Of a stretch of DNA of 64,000 bases, positions 19,018 to 28,277 are shown piece by piece. The stretch comes from an uncultured Roseibium sp. GTDB lineage: Bacteria; Pseudomonadota; Alphaproteobacteria; Rhizobiales; Stappiaceae. The translations under genes and the position numbers were made by a program. The notes below the pieces were generated by a model. The model ran no database searches and was not told the DNA's origin. It saw only the letters and a program-made list of their open reading frames with translations. The first letter of the stretch is position 1, and each line of letters opens with the position of its first letter. The stretch covers positions 172,732-236,731 of the forward strand of contig NZ_CANMNP010000009.1 of NCBI RefSeq assembly GCF_947499295.1. Direction: 5' to 3'.

Positions 19018-21435
19018 ATGACCCAACATTCGGCCAAACACCTGATCATCGGCGGCGGTATAATTGGATGCTCGATCGCCTATCATCTGACCCGAATGGG
19101 TGAAAAGAATGTGGTTCTCCTGGAGCGCGCCGGCCTGACTGAGGGAGCGACATGGCACGCTGCCGGGCTGGTCGGGCAGTTGCGTTCATCACGCAATACC
19201 ACACGTATGCTTAAAAAATCCGTTGAAATGTATGACCGGCTTCAAAACGAAGAAGGCATGCAGTTCGACTGGAAGAAAACCGGTTCGCTCAGACTTGCCG
19301 CAACAAAGGACCGTCTTCTGGAAGCAAAGCGTCTGGCCACCATGGCACGCAGCTTCGAGCTGGAAATGCAGATTATAACGCCTGATGAAGCAAAGGATCT
19401 TTTCCCTCTGATTGAAGCGCGTGGTCTTGAGGGCGCAGCTTTCATTCCCTCTGACGGCTATGTCGACCCGGCCTCGCTTTGCCAGGCCGTTGCCGGAGCA
19501 GCCCGGCGCCAGGGCGCGGAGATACGTCAGGGGGTTGAGGTACTCGACTTTGCCGTCTCGAAGGGCCGGATCACGAGTGTCGAGACAAGCGAAGGCGCGT
19601 TCGAAGCTGAGACAATTATCCTTGCGGCAGGCATGTGGAGCCGGGAACTCGGCGCGAAACTCGGCGTTCGCGTTCCCGCCTGTGCCGTCGAACACCAATA
19701 CATCGTCACCGAGCCAACCGGAACCGAAGTCGACCATTTCCCGACACTGCGCGATCCGGAGCGCCTGGTCTACTACAAGCCGGATGTCGCCGGCCGCCTG
19801 GTCATTGGTGGCTACGAAGAAGATACGCTTCCCTTTGGAGACCGGGGCATTCCCGGTGCTTTCGTACGTCAGTTGCTGCCGGAAAACCTGGATCGCTTCC
19901 TGCCGCTGGCGGATCTGGCCAGCCAGGTTACGCCGGTCGTCAACGAAGTCGGCATCCGTCAGGTCATCAACGGGCCTATCCCCTACTCCGCCGATGGCGA
20001 TTTCGTCATGGGCTGGCAGCCAGGCTTCAACAATCTGATGATGGCCACCGGATTTCTCTACGGCATCGCCGCAGGCGGCGGCGCTGGTGAAATGATCGCC
20101 GAATGGGTGGTCGAGGGGCAATCGTCTCTTGATCTCTGGCCGCTTGACGTGCGCCGCTTCGGACCACACCACGGAACCCGCACTTTCATGTATCCGCGTG
20201 CGGTTGAACACTATGCCCACCACTACAAGAAAAGATATCCGGGCCAGGAACACGAGAGCGCACGTCGGTTGCGATTGTCACCGCTCTATCAGAAACTCAA
20301 GGATCAGGGCGCGGTCTATGGTTCAAAGAACGGTTGGGAACGGCCGCTCTGGTTCGCTCCTGACGGCGTGGCGCCGGTTGATCAGTTGGACTTCCTGGAT
20401 CCGGGCTGGAAGAAATATGCAGCCCAAGAACACAAGGCCGTTCGGCAGCGGGTTGCATTGATCGACCAGTCGAGCTTTTCCAAATTCGAGATTGTCGGCG
20501 CCGACGCTCTTGCAACCTTGCAACGGCTGGCTGTTTCCAACATGGACAAGCCGGTCGGCTCGGTCATCTATACTCAGCTCTGCAATAATCGCGGGGGCGT
20601 CGAGGCGGATGTAACGATCGTCCGGCTGGATCTGGATCGTTTCTATTTGGTGACCGGGTCGGGTTTCGGTGTTCGCGACAGCGACTGGATCAAACGCAAT
20701 GTGTCCGAGAGCGCTTCAGTACACATCATCGAAGTGACGAGCGGGTACGCGGTTATCAACATTGTCGGTCCGCACTCACGTGATGTACTGGCGGCAGCCT
20801 CCGAAAGCGACGTTACCAATCAAGCGATCCCCTTCTCGACAATGAAGGACATCGTCGTCGGTGCGGCTCCGGTTCGGGCAGCCCGCATCGGCTATGTCGG
20901 CGAACGCGGCTATGAACTGCATGTTTCGACGGAATTTGCGGCCCATGTTTACGACACGCTCTGGGCAGTCGGTGAGGCTCACGGCATTGCCAATGTCGGG
21001 TATAGGGCGATCGAGAGCCTCAGAATGGAAAAGGGCTACGTCTATTGGTCCGGTGATGTCACACCAGACTATACACCGATCGAGGCCGGTCTCGGCTTCA
21101 GGGTCCACTTCAAATCAAAGGGTGATTTCCTTGGACGTGCGGTTCTGGAAACGCAAAAGAACAACGGCGTCGAGCGCAGGCTGAGCACTTTCGTGACGAA
21201 GGATCATCTGCCGCTGACGGGAGGAGAAACCATCTTGCTCGGAGACCAGGTGGTCTCATCAGCTACCTCGGTTGGCTATGGTTACACCGTCGGACAGACA
21301 ATCGTGCGCGGATATCTCGACAAGGCACACTGGGACTGCACAGAGTTCAGTCTGGAAGTCTTTGGAGAACGTCATCCGATCACGCAGGCGAGCAGCCCGC
21401 TTTACGATCCAGACAACAGCGCACTCAAGGGATAA
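19018..21435 (+). CDS. DMGDH/SARDH-like FAD-GcvT oxidoreductase 1
   Basis: An 805-residue two-domain enzyme of the dimethylglycine/sarcosine dehydrogenase type. The N-terminal DAO FAD domain has GGGIIG at 12-17 and the WHAAGL motif, whose His47 is the covalent-FAD His of this family. Central and C-terminal GcvT/aminomethyltransferase domains (about 430-805) usually pass the methyl-derived formaldehyde unit to tetrahydrofolate. ATG 19018 is preferred over an in-frame TTG at 19006. It is followed 11 bp later by a choline-kinase-like gene. N-demethylation of a methylated amine (dimethylglycine, sarcosine or an analogue) is family-based; the exact substrate is unknown. Confidence 0.87.
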   Translation: MTQHSAKHLIIGGGIIGCSIAYHLTRMGEKNVVLLERAGLTEGATWHAAGLVGQLRSSRNTTRMLKKSVEMYDRLQNEEGMQFDWKKTGSLRLAATKDRLLEAKRLATMARSFELEMQIITPDEAKDLFPLIEARGLEGAAFIPSDGYVDPASLCQAVAGAARRQGAEIRQGVEVLDFAVSKGRITSVETSEGAFEAETIILAAGMWSRELGAKLGVRVPACAVEHQYIVTEPTGTEVDHFPTLRDPERLVYYKPDVAGRLVIGGYEEDTLPFGDRGIPGAFVRQLLPENLDRFLPLADLASQVTPVVNEVGIRQVINGPIPYSADGDFVMGWQPGFNNLMMATGFLYGIAAGGGAGEMIAEWVVEGQSSLDLWPLDVRRFGPHHGTRTFMYPRAVEHYAHHYKKRYPGQEHESARRLRLSPLYQKLKDQGAVYGSKNGWERPLWFAPDGVAPVDQLDFLDPGWKKYAAQEHKAVRQRVALIDQSSFSKFEIVGADALATLQRLAVSNMDKPVGSVIYTQLCNNRGGVEADVTIVRLDLDRFYLVTGSGFGVRDSDWIKRNVSESASVHIIEVTSGYAVINIVGPHSRDVLAAASESDVTNQAIPFSTMKDIVVGAAPVRAARIGYVGERGYELHVSTEFAAHVYDTLWAVGEAHGIANVGYRAIESLRMEKGYVYWSGDVTPDYTPIEAGLGFRVHFKSKGDFLGRAVLETQKNNGVERRLSTFVTKDHLPLTGGETILLGDQVVSSATSVGYGYTVGQTIVRGYLDKAHWDCTEFSLEVFGERHPITQASSPLYDPDNSALKG

Positions 21436-21446
21436 ACGGGGGGAAC

Positions 21447-22373
21447 ATGACGGAACACGCCGAAAAGGTACTCGCGGCACTGCGCTCCGCACCGCAATTT
21501 GCAGATGTTGTCTCGGTAAAACAAATAGCCCGCCTCGGCGGATTGACCAATCTCGTCCACCGCGTCGACCTCGACGATCAGTCAGTTGTCGTCCGCATTC
21601 CGGGCGAAAACACCGAGGAATACATCGATCGGGGTATTGAGAAGCACAATGCAGCGGCAGCTGCCCGGGCCGGTGTCTCCGCCGAGGTTCTCTTCGCCGA
21701 TGCCGTGTCTGGCGTGATGATCACGCGCACGATCGACGGCATCGAAACCATGACCCCCGATCTCTTCAAGTCGCGTGCCGGCTCACCCGGCCGGGCCGGT
21801 GCGGCCCTCGCCAGATTGCATGCATCTGGTGAAACCTTTCGCTTCCGCTTTGAGCTTTTTTCCATGATCGACGATTATCTCAAGGTTTTGTCGACCAAGG
21901 ATATCTCCCTGCCGGACGGGTATGAGGACGTGGTGGTTGTCGCAATGCCTATTGGTGAGGTCCTGGCTGCGGCGAACCTGCCCCTGGCACCCTGCCATTG
22001 CGATCCTCTCTGCGAAAACTTCCTGGATGACGGCGAGAAGATGTGGATCGTCGACTGGGAATATTCCGGCATGAACGATCCTTTGTGGGATCTCGGAGAT
22101 CTCTCGGTCGAGGCTGGAATGAATGCGGCGCAAGATGCGGAAATGCTTGCGGCCTATTTTGGCCGCCAACCAACTGCCGCGGAGACCGGCCGGGTGGTGA
22201 TCTACAAGGCAATGTGCGATTTGCTCTGGACCCTTTGGGGGCTTATCCAGCTTGCCGACGACAATCCGGCCGAAGACTTCTGGGCCTACGCCACCGGACG
22301 ATTCGACCGATGCCGCAAACTGATGCAGGACCCTTCTTTCGAGTCGCATGTTGCTGCTGTCAGGGCCGGTTGA
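21447..22373 (+). CDS. Choline-kinase/APH-like phosphotransferase 1
   Basis: A 308-residue protein kinase-like small-molecule kinase of the choline/aminoglycoside phosphotransferase superfamily. The N-lobe begins with GGLTNLVHRVDL (glycine-rich, about 30-41). The Brenner motif is CHCDPLCENFL (His184, Asp186, Asn191), followed by the metal-binding IVDWEYSG. Start ATG follows GGGGGG. It is coupled to the preceding FAD/GcvT gene, and a paralogue is paired with the second FAD/GcvT gene. Phosphorylation of choline or a related amino alcohol is suggested by family and neighbours, not proven. Its 3' end overlaps the convergent phosphatase gene by 14 bp. Confidence 0.83.
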   Translation: MTEHAEKVLAALRSAPQFADVVSVKQIARLGGLTNLVHRVDLDDQSVVVRIPGENTEEYIDRGIEKHNAAAAARAGVSAEVLFADAVSGVMITRTIDGIETMTPDLFKSRAGSPGRAGAALARLHASGETFRFRFELFSMIDDYLKVLSTKDISLPDGYEDVVVVAMPIGEVLAAANLPLAPCHCDPLCENFLDDGEKMWIVDWEYSGMNDPLWDLGDLSVEAGMNAAQDAEMLAAYFGRQPTAAETGRVVIYKAMCDLLWTLWGLIQLADDNPAEDFWAYATGRFDRCRKLMQDPSFESHVAAVRAG

Positions 22374-23133
22374 GCAACTCCAGAAGCTCTGCGTGCAACT
22401 CTGGCGTAGCTGCCGTGACAGTGCGTCCGTCTGATCTCATTGTGAGCGGATTGCCCTGCCAGTCCGTCATCACTCCGCCGGCCGCCTCGACCACGGCAGA
22501 TACCGGCAGATAATCGTAAGGCTGCAAATCGTAGTCCACGACGGCATCGACATGACCGCGCGCCAAAAGCGCATGCGGATAACAATCGGCACCCAGCCTG
22601 CGCAACTGACCAGAACGGACAAGACGCTGAAAAGCTTCCGGTTCAGACACGGCCAGCTTGTCACCCTCATTGATGAACAGATGGGCTTCCGCAAGAGAAT
22701 TGCAGGAACTGACTTGGATGGCCGTCCCGTTGCACGTGGCCGGAATATTTTCGCCCCCGGCATAGACTTCGCCGAGTACCGGCATTCGGATCACACCCAT
22801 CTTCGGACAGCCTTCGATCAGAAACCCGAGCAGCATACCGAAGAGTGGCAGGCCGGCGATGAACGAACGCGTGCCATCGATTGGATCAATGATCCACATC
22901 GCAGCAGCCTCTCCTGTCTGTCCGAATTCTTCTCCGAAAACCGCTTCGTCAGGAAAATGCAGTTGGATGCTATCCCTGAGAGATCTTTCGGTCGCCTTGT
23001 CCGCCAGAGTTACCGGGCTCAGATCGGCCTTGGTTTCTATCTCGGGATTGTTCCTGAAATAAGAAAGGCTGACAGCCGCCGCTTCTTCCGTAATTGCCAA
23101 GGCCTTTTCCAACCTGCCCGAGAAATCCGACAT
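22360..23133 (-). CDS. Inositol-monophosphatase-family (HisN-like) phosphatase
   Basis: A 257-residue Mg-dependent phosphatase of the IMPase family. Metal ligands are visible in GEEF (Glu68/69) and WIIDPIDGTRSF (Asp83, Asp86), with a second metal site in DLQPYDYLPVSAVVEAAGG near 210. The DPIDGTRSF form resembles histidinol-phosphate phosphatase (HisN) and other specialised IMPases. A GGAGG ribosome-binding site precedes the ATG. It lies inside the betaine cluster, divergent from the importer, sharing a candidate DeoR operator. It may dephosphorylate a product of the neighbouring kinases, or simply be a histidinol phosphatase. Confidence 0.85.
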   Translation of the reverse strand: MSDFSGRLEKALAITEEAAAVSLSYFRNNPEIETKADLSPVTLADKATERSLRDSIQLHFPDEAVFGEEFGQTGEAAAMWIIDPIDGTRSFIAGLPLFGMLLGFLIEGCPKMGVIRMPVLGEVYAGGENIPATCNGTAIQVSSCNSLAEAHLFINEGDKLAVSEPEAFQRLVRSGQLRRLGADCYPHALLARGHVDAVVDYDLQPYDYLPVSAVVEAAGGVMTDWQGNPLTMRSDGRTVTAATPELHAELLELLNRP

Positions 23134-23197
23134 CTCGCGTTCCTCCGCATTTCTAGTCTTTTTTGACTATCTAATGTTCGTTTAATGCTCAAAATGT

Positions 23198-23240
23198 ATC
23201 CAAAATCCACAAAATTCGAACCCATATGTTGCTTTTTGTT
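23198..23240. promoter_or_regulatory. Candidate DeoR operator 2, same geometry as operator 1
   Basis: The right arm TGTTGCTTTTTGTT (23227-23240) matches the operator-1 arm at 13 of 14 positions. The left arm at 23198-23211 (ATCCAAAATCCACA) matches at 11 of 14. The spacer is again exactly 15 nt. It lies between the divergent phosphatase and importer genes. Confidence 0.6.
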
Positions 23241-23344
23241 GATTTATACTGACAGTCTATGAGGGTGTTGTGCCGAGATGGCATCTGCTGAGGGGGTGAT
23301 GCCTGGGCAGTCCCGCATTGGCAAAAATCGACAGGGAGCAAAAT

Positions 23345-24277
23345 ATGAAGCGCGTTTCTTTAGCACTGTCCGCAATGCTGGCAGTCGCACCTGCACTCGC
23401 AGCCGAGTCCAGCGATCCGATCAAACTTACTCTTCACGACTGGTCCGGTCAGCTGATCACAACCAAGCTCATGGGCGAAGTCCTGAAGGAAGCCGGCTAC
23501 AACGTCGAATATGTTCAGGCCGACTACATTGCCCAGTTCGCAGGCCTGAAAACGGGCGACCTGCATGTCGCCATGGAAATCTGGGAAACAACGGGCCGCG
23601 AAGCGATGGATGAGGCCTTTGCGACAGGCAATGTTGTCAACCTCGGTGAAACCGGTCTCCAGGCTATCGAGGAGTGGTGGTACCCGTCCTACATGAAAGA
23701 GCGCTGTCCGGGCCTCCCCAACTGGGAAGCCCTGAAGGATTGCGCCAAGGAATTCTCGACACCGGAAACTGCTCCTTTCGGTCGTTACCTGGGCGGGCCT
23801 GTTACCTGGGGCGGCTTTGACGAAGAGCGCGTCGAGGCTCTCGGACTGGACTTCGAAGTGGTTCATGCAGGCACGGATGCGGCCCTTTTCGCCGAGCTGG
23901 AGGCAGCATATCAACGCCAGGACCCGATCATGCTCTGGGTCTATGCGCCCCACTGGGCCCCTGCAAAATACGATGGTGAATTTGTTGAATTTCCGCCGTT
24001 CTCACCGGAGTGTTACGCCGATCCGTCGGTTGGCGTGAACCCCGATGCTGCCTATGACTGCGGCAAGCCCCGCGGACCTATCTGGAAAGTCAGCTGGGCG
24101 GGCGTCGCTGACAAGTGGCCGGGCGCTGCAAAGGCGATCGAAAACTTCAATCTCTCCAACGCCGATTATGGCGCTATGGTCACTGAAGTCGATCTCAACG
24201 GTAAGTCCGTTGAAGACACAGTTGCCACATGGATGACCGACAACAAGGACACATGGTCGGGCTGGATTGCCAAGTAA
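23345..24277 (+). CDS. Glycine-betaine/choline-type ABC substrate-binding protein
   Basis: A 310-residue periplasmic binding protein of the OpuAC/ProX family with a cleavable signal peptide (MKRVSLALSAMLAVAPALAA). Trp/Tyr-rich segments (HDWSG, EIWETTG, EEWWYP, VYAPHWAP) are the sort that form the aromatic cage for quaternary ammonium ligands. Two Cys in CPGLPNWEALKDC may form a disulphide. ATG 23345 follows GGGAG; an upstream in-frame start would spoil the signal peptide. It is the first gene of a ProX-ProV-ProW-like importer. Confidence 0.9.
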   Translation: MKRVSLALSAMLAVAPALAAESSDPIKLTLHDWSGQLITTKLMGEVLKEAGYNVEYVQADYIAQFAGLKTGDLHVAMEIWETTGREAMDEAFATGNVVNLGETGLQAIEEWWYPSYMKERCPGLPNWEALKDCAKEFSTPETAPFGRYLGGPVTWGGFDEERVEALGLDFEVVHAGTDAALFAELEAAYQRQDPIMLWVYAPHWAPAKYDGEFVEFPPFSPECYADPSVGVNPDAAYDCGKPRGPIWKVSWAGVADKWPGAAKAIENFNLSNADYGAMVTEVDLNGKSVEDTVATWMTDNKDTWSGWIAK

Positions 24278-24292
24278 GGCCGTTCCATACTT

Positions 24293-24327
24293 CCTGCACG
24301 CATCAATCCGTCTTTGATGCGTGCAGG
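24293..24327. repeat. 14-bp perfect hairpin between binding protein and ATPase genes
   Basis: CCTGCACGCATCAA (24293-24306) pairs perfectly with TTGATGCGTGCAGG (24314-24327) across a 7-nt loop, 15 nt after the binding-protein stop codon. There is no T-run. Such stems commonly protect the abundant binding-protein message or reduce read-through into the membrane components. Confidence 0.7.
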
Positions 24328-24394
24328 ACACCAGTCCGGATGACTGGCAAGACAGTTCCCCGACACAGGGAATAAAACCTCCACCGAGGACTGG

Positions 24395-25408
24395 ATGACG
24401 AAGCCCGTAATTCTCGATTGCCGGAACGTATGGAAGCTATACGGCCCGCAGGCCGATACGTTTTTAAAAACAAATCCCACTCCATCTTCCGCCGATCTTG
24501 AGGCGGCCAATCTCATCGGTGCGGTTCGGGCGGTGAATGTCCAGATCCGGAAAGGCGAGATCTTCGTCATCATGGGGCTGTCCGGTTCCGGAAAGTCGAC
24601 GCTTGTCCGCTGCATGTCGCGGCTTGTGGACTCAACAGCCGGCGAGATCCGTTTCGAGGACAAGGACCTGCTCAGTGCCGGTGAAGAGGAACTGATCCAG
24701 ATCCGGCGCAAGAAAATGGGCATGGTGTTCCAGCAATTCGCCTTGCTGCCGCATCTGACGGTACTCGAAAACACCGCCTTCCCGCTCGACATCCAGGGCG
24801 TTGACAAGAAAACGCGAGAGGTGCGGGCCCGCGAAGTTGTGGAACTGGTGGGTCTCAAGGGGCGCGAAGGCTACTTCCCACGAGAACTTTCGGGCGGTCA
24901 GCAACAGCGCGTCGGTATTGCACGAAGCCTCGCCGCCGAACCGGAAATCTGGTTTTTGGACGAACCGTTTTCCGCGCTCGATCCGCTGATCCGGCGCGAA
25001 ATGCAGGACGAGTTCCTGCGTCTGCAGAGCATTCTTCACAAAACGATTGTTTTCATCACCCATGACTTTGACGAGGCCATCCGGCTCGCGGACCGAATTG
25101 CGGTCATGAAGGACGGGATCATTGAACAGGTGGCAACCCCTGAAGATCTCGTTTTGCAGCCGGCTACCGGTTATGTCGCCGAGTTCACCCGCCATGTAAG
25201 CCGGGCGAAAGTGATCCGTGCAGCATCGGTTATGGAACCGCTGAACGGCGACAGCTTCGCCGGCGAAGTTTCCCATGATGCCGTGATAGAAGCCATTGCC
25301 GACCCGGTTGAAGCCTCGGATCTGCCGCACAAGGTCATGGAGGGTGACAAGCCGGTCGGACAGATTTCCCGAAAGGCGGTCATCGATGTGCTGGTAGGCC
25401 GCAGATGA
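24395..25408 (+). CDS. Glycine-betaine/proline-type ABC ATPase (ProV-like)
   Basis: A 337-residue ABC ATPase. It has Walker A GLSGSGKST (61-69), signature LSGGQQQR, Walker B WFLDEPFSALD, and a His switch in FITHDFDEA. The long N-terminal region before Walker A is typical of ProV/OpuAA. The C-terminal part after the ATPase is shorter than in CBS-domain ProV proteins, and I see no clear tandem CBS pair. Its stop overlaps the permease start (ATGA), indicating translational coupling. Confidence 0.9.
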   Translation: MTKPVILDCRNVWKLYGPQADTFLKTNPTPSSADLEAANLIGAVRAVNVQIRKGEIFVIMGLSGSGKSTLVRCMSRLVDSTAGEIRFEDKDLLSAGEEELIQIRRKKMGMVFQQFALLPHLTVLENTAFPLDIQGVDKKTREVRAREVVELVGLKGREGYFPRELSGGQQQRVGIARSLAAEPEIWFLDEPFSALDPLIRREMQDEFLRLQSILHKTIVFITHDFDEAIRLADRIAVMKDGIIEQVATPEDLVLQPATGYVAEFTRHVSRAKVIRAASVMEPLNGDSFAGEVSHDAVIEAIADPVEASDLPHKVMEGDKPVGQISRKAVIDVLVGRR

Positions 25409-27390
25409 TTGCGCGCGGGGCAAAGTCCGGCTGGCTGTTCTGGGGACCTCTGTTCGCAGTCACCTGGCTGCTGTCGAGCTATTCCTTTCAGCTCTACAAG
25501 GCGCTCGACGCCCGCTGGATCGTTCGCTACCCCAAGGGTTGGGAATTGCCGCTCGAAGATCGCATCAGCGCGTTTCTCGACTGGCTCGTTGAAAGCGCCG
25601 GTTTCTATTTCTTTTCGTTCCGCGACCTTACCAGGGCCATCTCCGCGTTGATCGAAGCCCCCTATCAGGTGCTGCGCAACTTGCTGGTCGAAGGTTTCAG
25701 CAACGGTTTCGGGGACGCCGCGGTTCAGATTGCCCCGGCGCTCAGCTGGATCGCGGTGATCGTGACGATCATGGCGATTGGGCACTATGCGCGTGACTGG
25801 ATTCTGTCCGTCCTTGTCGGAGCCTGTTTTTTCTATCTCGCCGTATTCGGGCAATGGGAAAGCGCCATGGTTACGCTTGCCTCGGTGCTGATCTCGGTTC
25901 CGATTGGTGTTGTTGGCGGTCTTCTTCTTGGAATCCTGGCTTACCGTGTCCGCTGGTTCGAACGCATGATGCGGCCGATCCTGGACCTGATGCAGACCGT
26001 TCCGGTTTTTGCCTATCTCGTGCCCATCCTGATCCTGTTTGGCTTCGGTCCTGTCGCGGCACTCGTTGCCACCGTGATTTACGCCATGCCGCCCATGGTC
26101 CGCATAACCATCGTTGCGCTGAATTCGGTGCCGAAGGAGGTGATCGAGGCGGGCCGCATGGCAGGTTGCCGCAATCGGCAGATGATGTGGAAGGTTCTCG
26201 TTCCCTCCGCGGTTCCCACCCTGATGGTCGGTGTGAACCAGGTGATCATGCTGACGCTGAACATGGTGATCATCGCCTCCATGATCGGCGCCGGCGGCCT
26301 TGGTTTCGATGTTCTGTCCAGCCTGCGCCGGTTGGATATCGGCGGGGGCATCGAGGCCGGGCTTGGCATCGTTGCCATGGCGATTGCGCTTGACCGGGCA
26401 AGTCAGGCTTTTGCTGAGCGAAGCATTCGCCACCCGCTGGAAGGCAATATCCTTCAGCGCCACCCATGGTCCGGAACCGTCTTTCTGGTGGTCGCCTCAA
26501 CACTGATCCTTGGCCAGTTCGCTCCGGCGATCCGGACCTATCCGGATGCCCTGACAATCACGACGGGTCCGTTCTGGTCCAATGCCATGCAATGGATCAA
26601 CGTCAACTTCTTCGACACGTTCGAAGCCATAAAGACCGTCATCCTTCAATGGTTGCTTCTGCCGGTGAAGAAGTTCTTCACGGGCATCCCGTGGCCCTGG
26701 GGCATCGTGGCAACCGCCCTCATCGCCTGGCGGGTCGGCGGCTGGAAGATAGGTCTACTCGCCGGTCTTTTGATGACGTTCATCGCAGCCTCGGGGCTTT
26801 GGCCCAAGGCCATGGTGACGATATACCTGTGCGGCGTCTCGGTTCTGATTGCAACGATCATCGGCATCCCGCTTGGTATCTGGGCCGCAGAAAGTCCACG
26901 CGCCGGACGCGTCATTCTGGGGCTGATGGATACGCTGCAGACCCTGCCCAGTTTTGTCTATCTGATCCCCGTTGTCATGTTGTTCAGGGTCGGCGATTTC
27001 AGCGCCATGATTGCCGTGATCCTCTATGCCCTCGCTCCCGCCGTCCGCTATGCAGCACACGGCCTCAAGGAGGTCCCGCCTGCGCTGATCGAAGCAGGGT
27101 TGATGTCCGGCTGTACAAAGCGGCAATTGCTGTGGCGCATCAAGCTGCCGCTCGCCACACCACACCTCTTCCTGGGTTTGAACCAGACCATAATGCTCGC
27201 GCTGTCCATGCTGGTGATCACGGCGCTCGTGGGCACGAGGGATCTTGGCCAGGAGGTCTATATAGCCCTGACCAAAGCCAATGCGGGACAGGGGATCGTC
27301 GCCGGTCTTTCTGTCGCTTTCATCGCGATCATCACCGACAGGATCATCAACGCACTTGCGGCGGGTCAGCGTGAAAGACTGGGGATTTAA
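25405..27390 (+). CDS. Fused double permease of the betaine importer (ProW-ProW)
   Basis: A 661-residue inner-membrane protein containing two tandem binding-protein-dependent permease domains. Each has an EAA-like loop: VPKEVIEAGRMAGCRNRQMMWKV in the first half and VPPALIEAGLMSGCTKRQLLWRI in the second (shown as separate short motifs EVIEAGRMAGC and ALIEAGLMSGC). Most ProW proteins have a single domain and dimerise; here one polypeptide could supply both halves. It is coupled to the ATPase upstream and to the phosphotransferase downstream (3-bp gap). Confidence 0.88.
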   Translation: MIARGAKSGWLFWGPLFAVTWLLSSYSFQLYKALDARWIVRYPKGWELPLEDRISAFLDWLVESAGFYFFSFRDLTRAISALIEAPYQVLRNLLVEGFSNGFGDAAVQIAPALSWIAVIVTIMAIGHYARDWILSVLVGACFFYLAVFGQWESAMVTLASVLISVPIGVVGGLLLGILAYRVRWFERMMRPILDLMQTVPVFAYLVPILILFGFGPVAALVATVIYAMPPMVRITIVALNSVPKEVIEAGRMAGCRNRQMMWKVLVPSAVPTLMVGVNQVIMLTLNMVIIASMIGAGGLGFDVLSSLRRLDIGGGIEAGLGIVAMAIALDRASQAFAERSIRHPLEGNILQRHPWSGTVFLVVASTLILGQFAPAIRTYPDALTITTGPFWSNAMQWINVNFFDTFEAIKTVILQWLLLPVKKFFTGIPWPWGIVATALIAWRVGGWKIGLLAGLLMTFIAASGLWPKAMVTIYLCGVSVLIATIIGIPLGIWAAESPRAGRVILGLMDTLQTLPSFVYLIPVVMLFRVGDFSAMIAVILYALAPAVRYAAHGLKEVPPALIEAGLMSGCTKRQLLWRIKLPLATPHLFLGLNQTIMLALSMLVITALVGTRDLGQEVYIALTKANAGQGIVAGLSVAFIAIITDRIINALAAGQRERLGI

Positions 27391-27393
27391 CGC

Positions 27394-28269
27394 ATGTCTG
27401 AAACTGCAATTGCCCGCGCCGCGGCGCTTGCCTGCTTTTCCGATCCACAGGACATAACCCCGCTGGGAGGTGGCATCACCAATGTCAATCTTCTCGTGCG
27501 CGACGGCGACCGCCGTTTTGTCGTACGCCTGGGAGATGACATCCCCGAGCACGGGGTCATGCGCTGGAACGAACTCGCACTCAGTCAGGCGGCCGAAATG
27601 GCTGGCGTCTCTCCTGCTGTCGTTCATCAGGAAACCGGAGTTCTGGTCTTGGATTTCGTGGAGGCACAAACCTTCGAGGAAGCAGATGTCCGGGATCCGG
27701 CAAACCTGAATAAAATCATCGATCTGGTCGCCAGAGCGCACCGGGAGCTGGGAAGCCATCTCACCGGCCCGATCCTCGCCTTCTGGCCGTTTCAGGTAAA
27801 CCGGACCTATGCAATGCGCCTGAAAACCGAAGGATCTGCGCATTCCGAATTGCTTCCTGGTCTGATGGACACGCTGTACGACCTGGAAAGGGCCGTCGGA
27901 CCAGTCGATCTCGTCGTCGGACACAATGATCTACTGGCAGCCAATCTTCTTGATGACGGCGAAAGGCTTTGGCTGATCGATTGGGAATATGGCGGGTTCA
28001 ACTCTCCGCTTTTCGACCTTGCCGGCCTCGCGTCCAACAATGAGCTGCGCGAAGCCCAGGAAAAAACGATGCTCGCGCAGTATTTCGAAGAACCGGCAGA
28101 AACATATTGGCGCGCTTACCAGGCTATGAAATGCGCATCCCTGATGCGGGAAACGCTCTGGTCGATGACTTCGGAAATCCATTCGCGCCTTGATTTCGAC
28201 TACGCCGCCTATACCCGAGAAAACATGGACCGGCTGAACGCCGCTCTTTCCGAGTTCCGTGAATTGTGA
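27394..28269 (+). CDS. Choline-kinase/APH-like phosphotransferase 2
   Basis: A 291-residue paralogue of the phosphotransferase at 21447-22373. It has GGGITNVNLLV near the N-terminus and a canonical Brenner loop VGHNDLLAANLL (His177, Asp179, Asn184), then LIDWEYGG. The start lies 3 bp after the permease stop, so it is in the importer operon. The HNDLLAAN form is closer to typical choline/ethanolamine kinases than the HCDPLCEN form of paralogue 1, so the two may differ in substrate. It is followed directly by the second FAD/GcvT enzyme. Confidence 0.84.
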   Translation: MSETAIARAAALACFSDPQDITPLGGGITNVNLLVRDGDRRFVVRLGDDIPEHGVMRWNELALSQAAEMAGVSPAVVHQETGVLVLDFVEAQTFEEADVRDPANLNKIIDLVARAHRELGSHLTGPILAFWPFQVNRTYAMRLKTEGSAHSELLPGLMDTLYDLERAVGPVDLVVGHNDLLAANLLDDGERLWLIDWEYGGFNSPLFDLAGLASNNELREAQEKTMLAQYFEEPAETYWRAYQAMKCASLMRETLWSMTSEIHSRLDFDYAAYTRENMDRLNAALSEFREL

Positions 28270-28277
28270 GAGCCATC

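Noticed and set aside
25171..26463. 430-codon minus-strand frame inside the betaine importer genes
   Set aside because: It is antisense to the ATPase and permease genes, His/Arg/Gln-rich and lacks any recognisable domain; frames at 26466-27374, 26755-27924 and 28293-29510 are the same kind of shadow.
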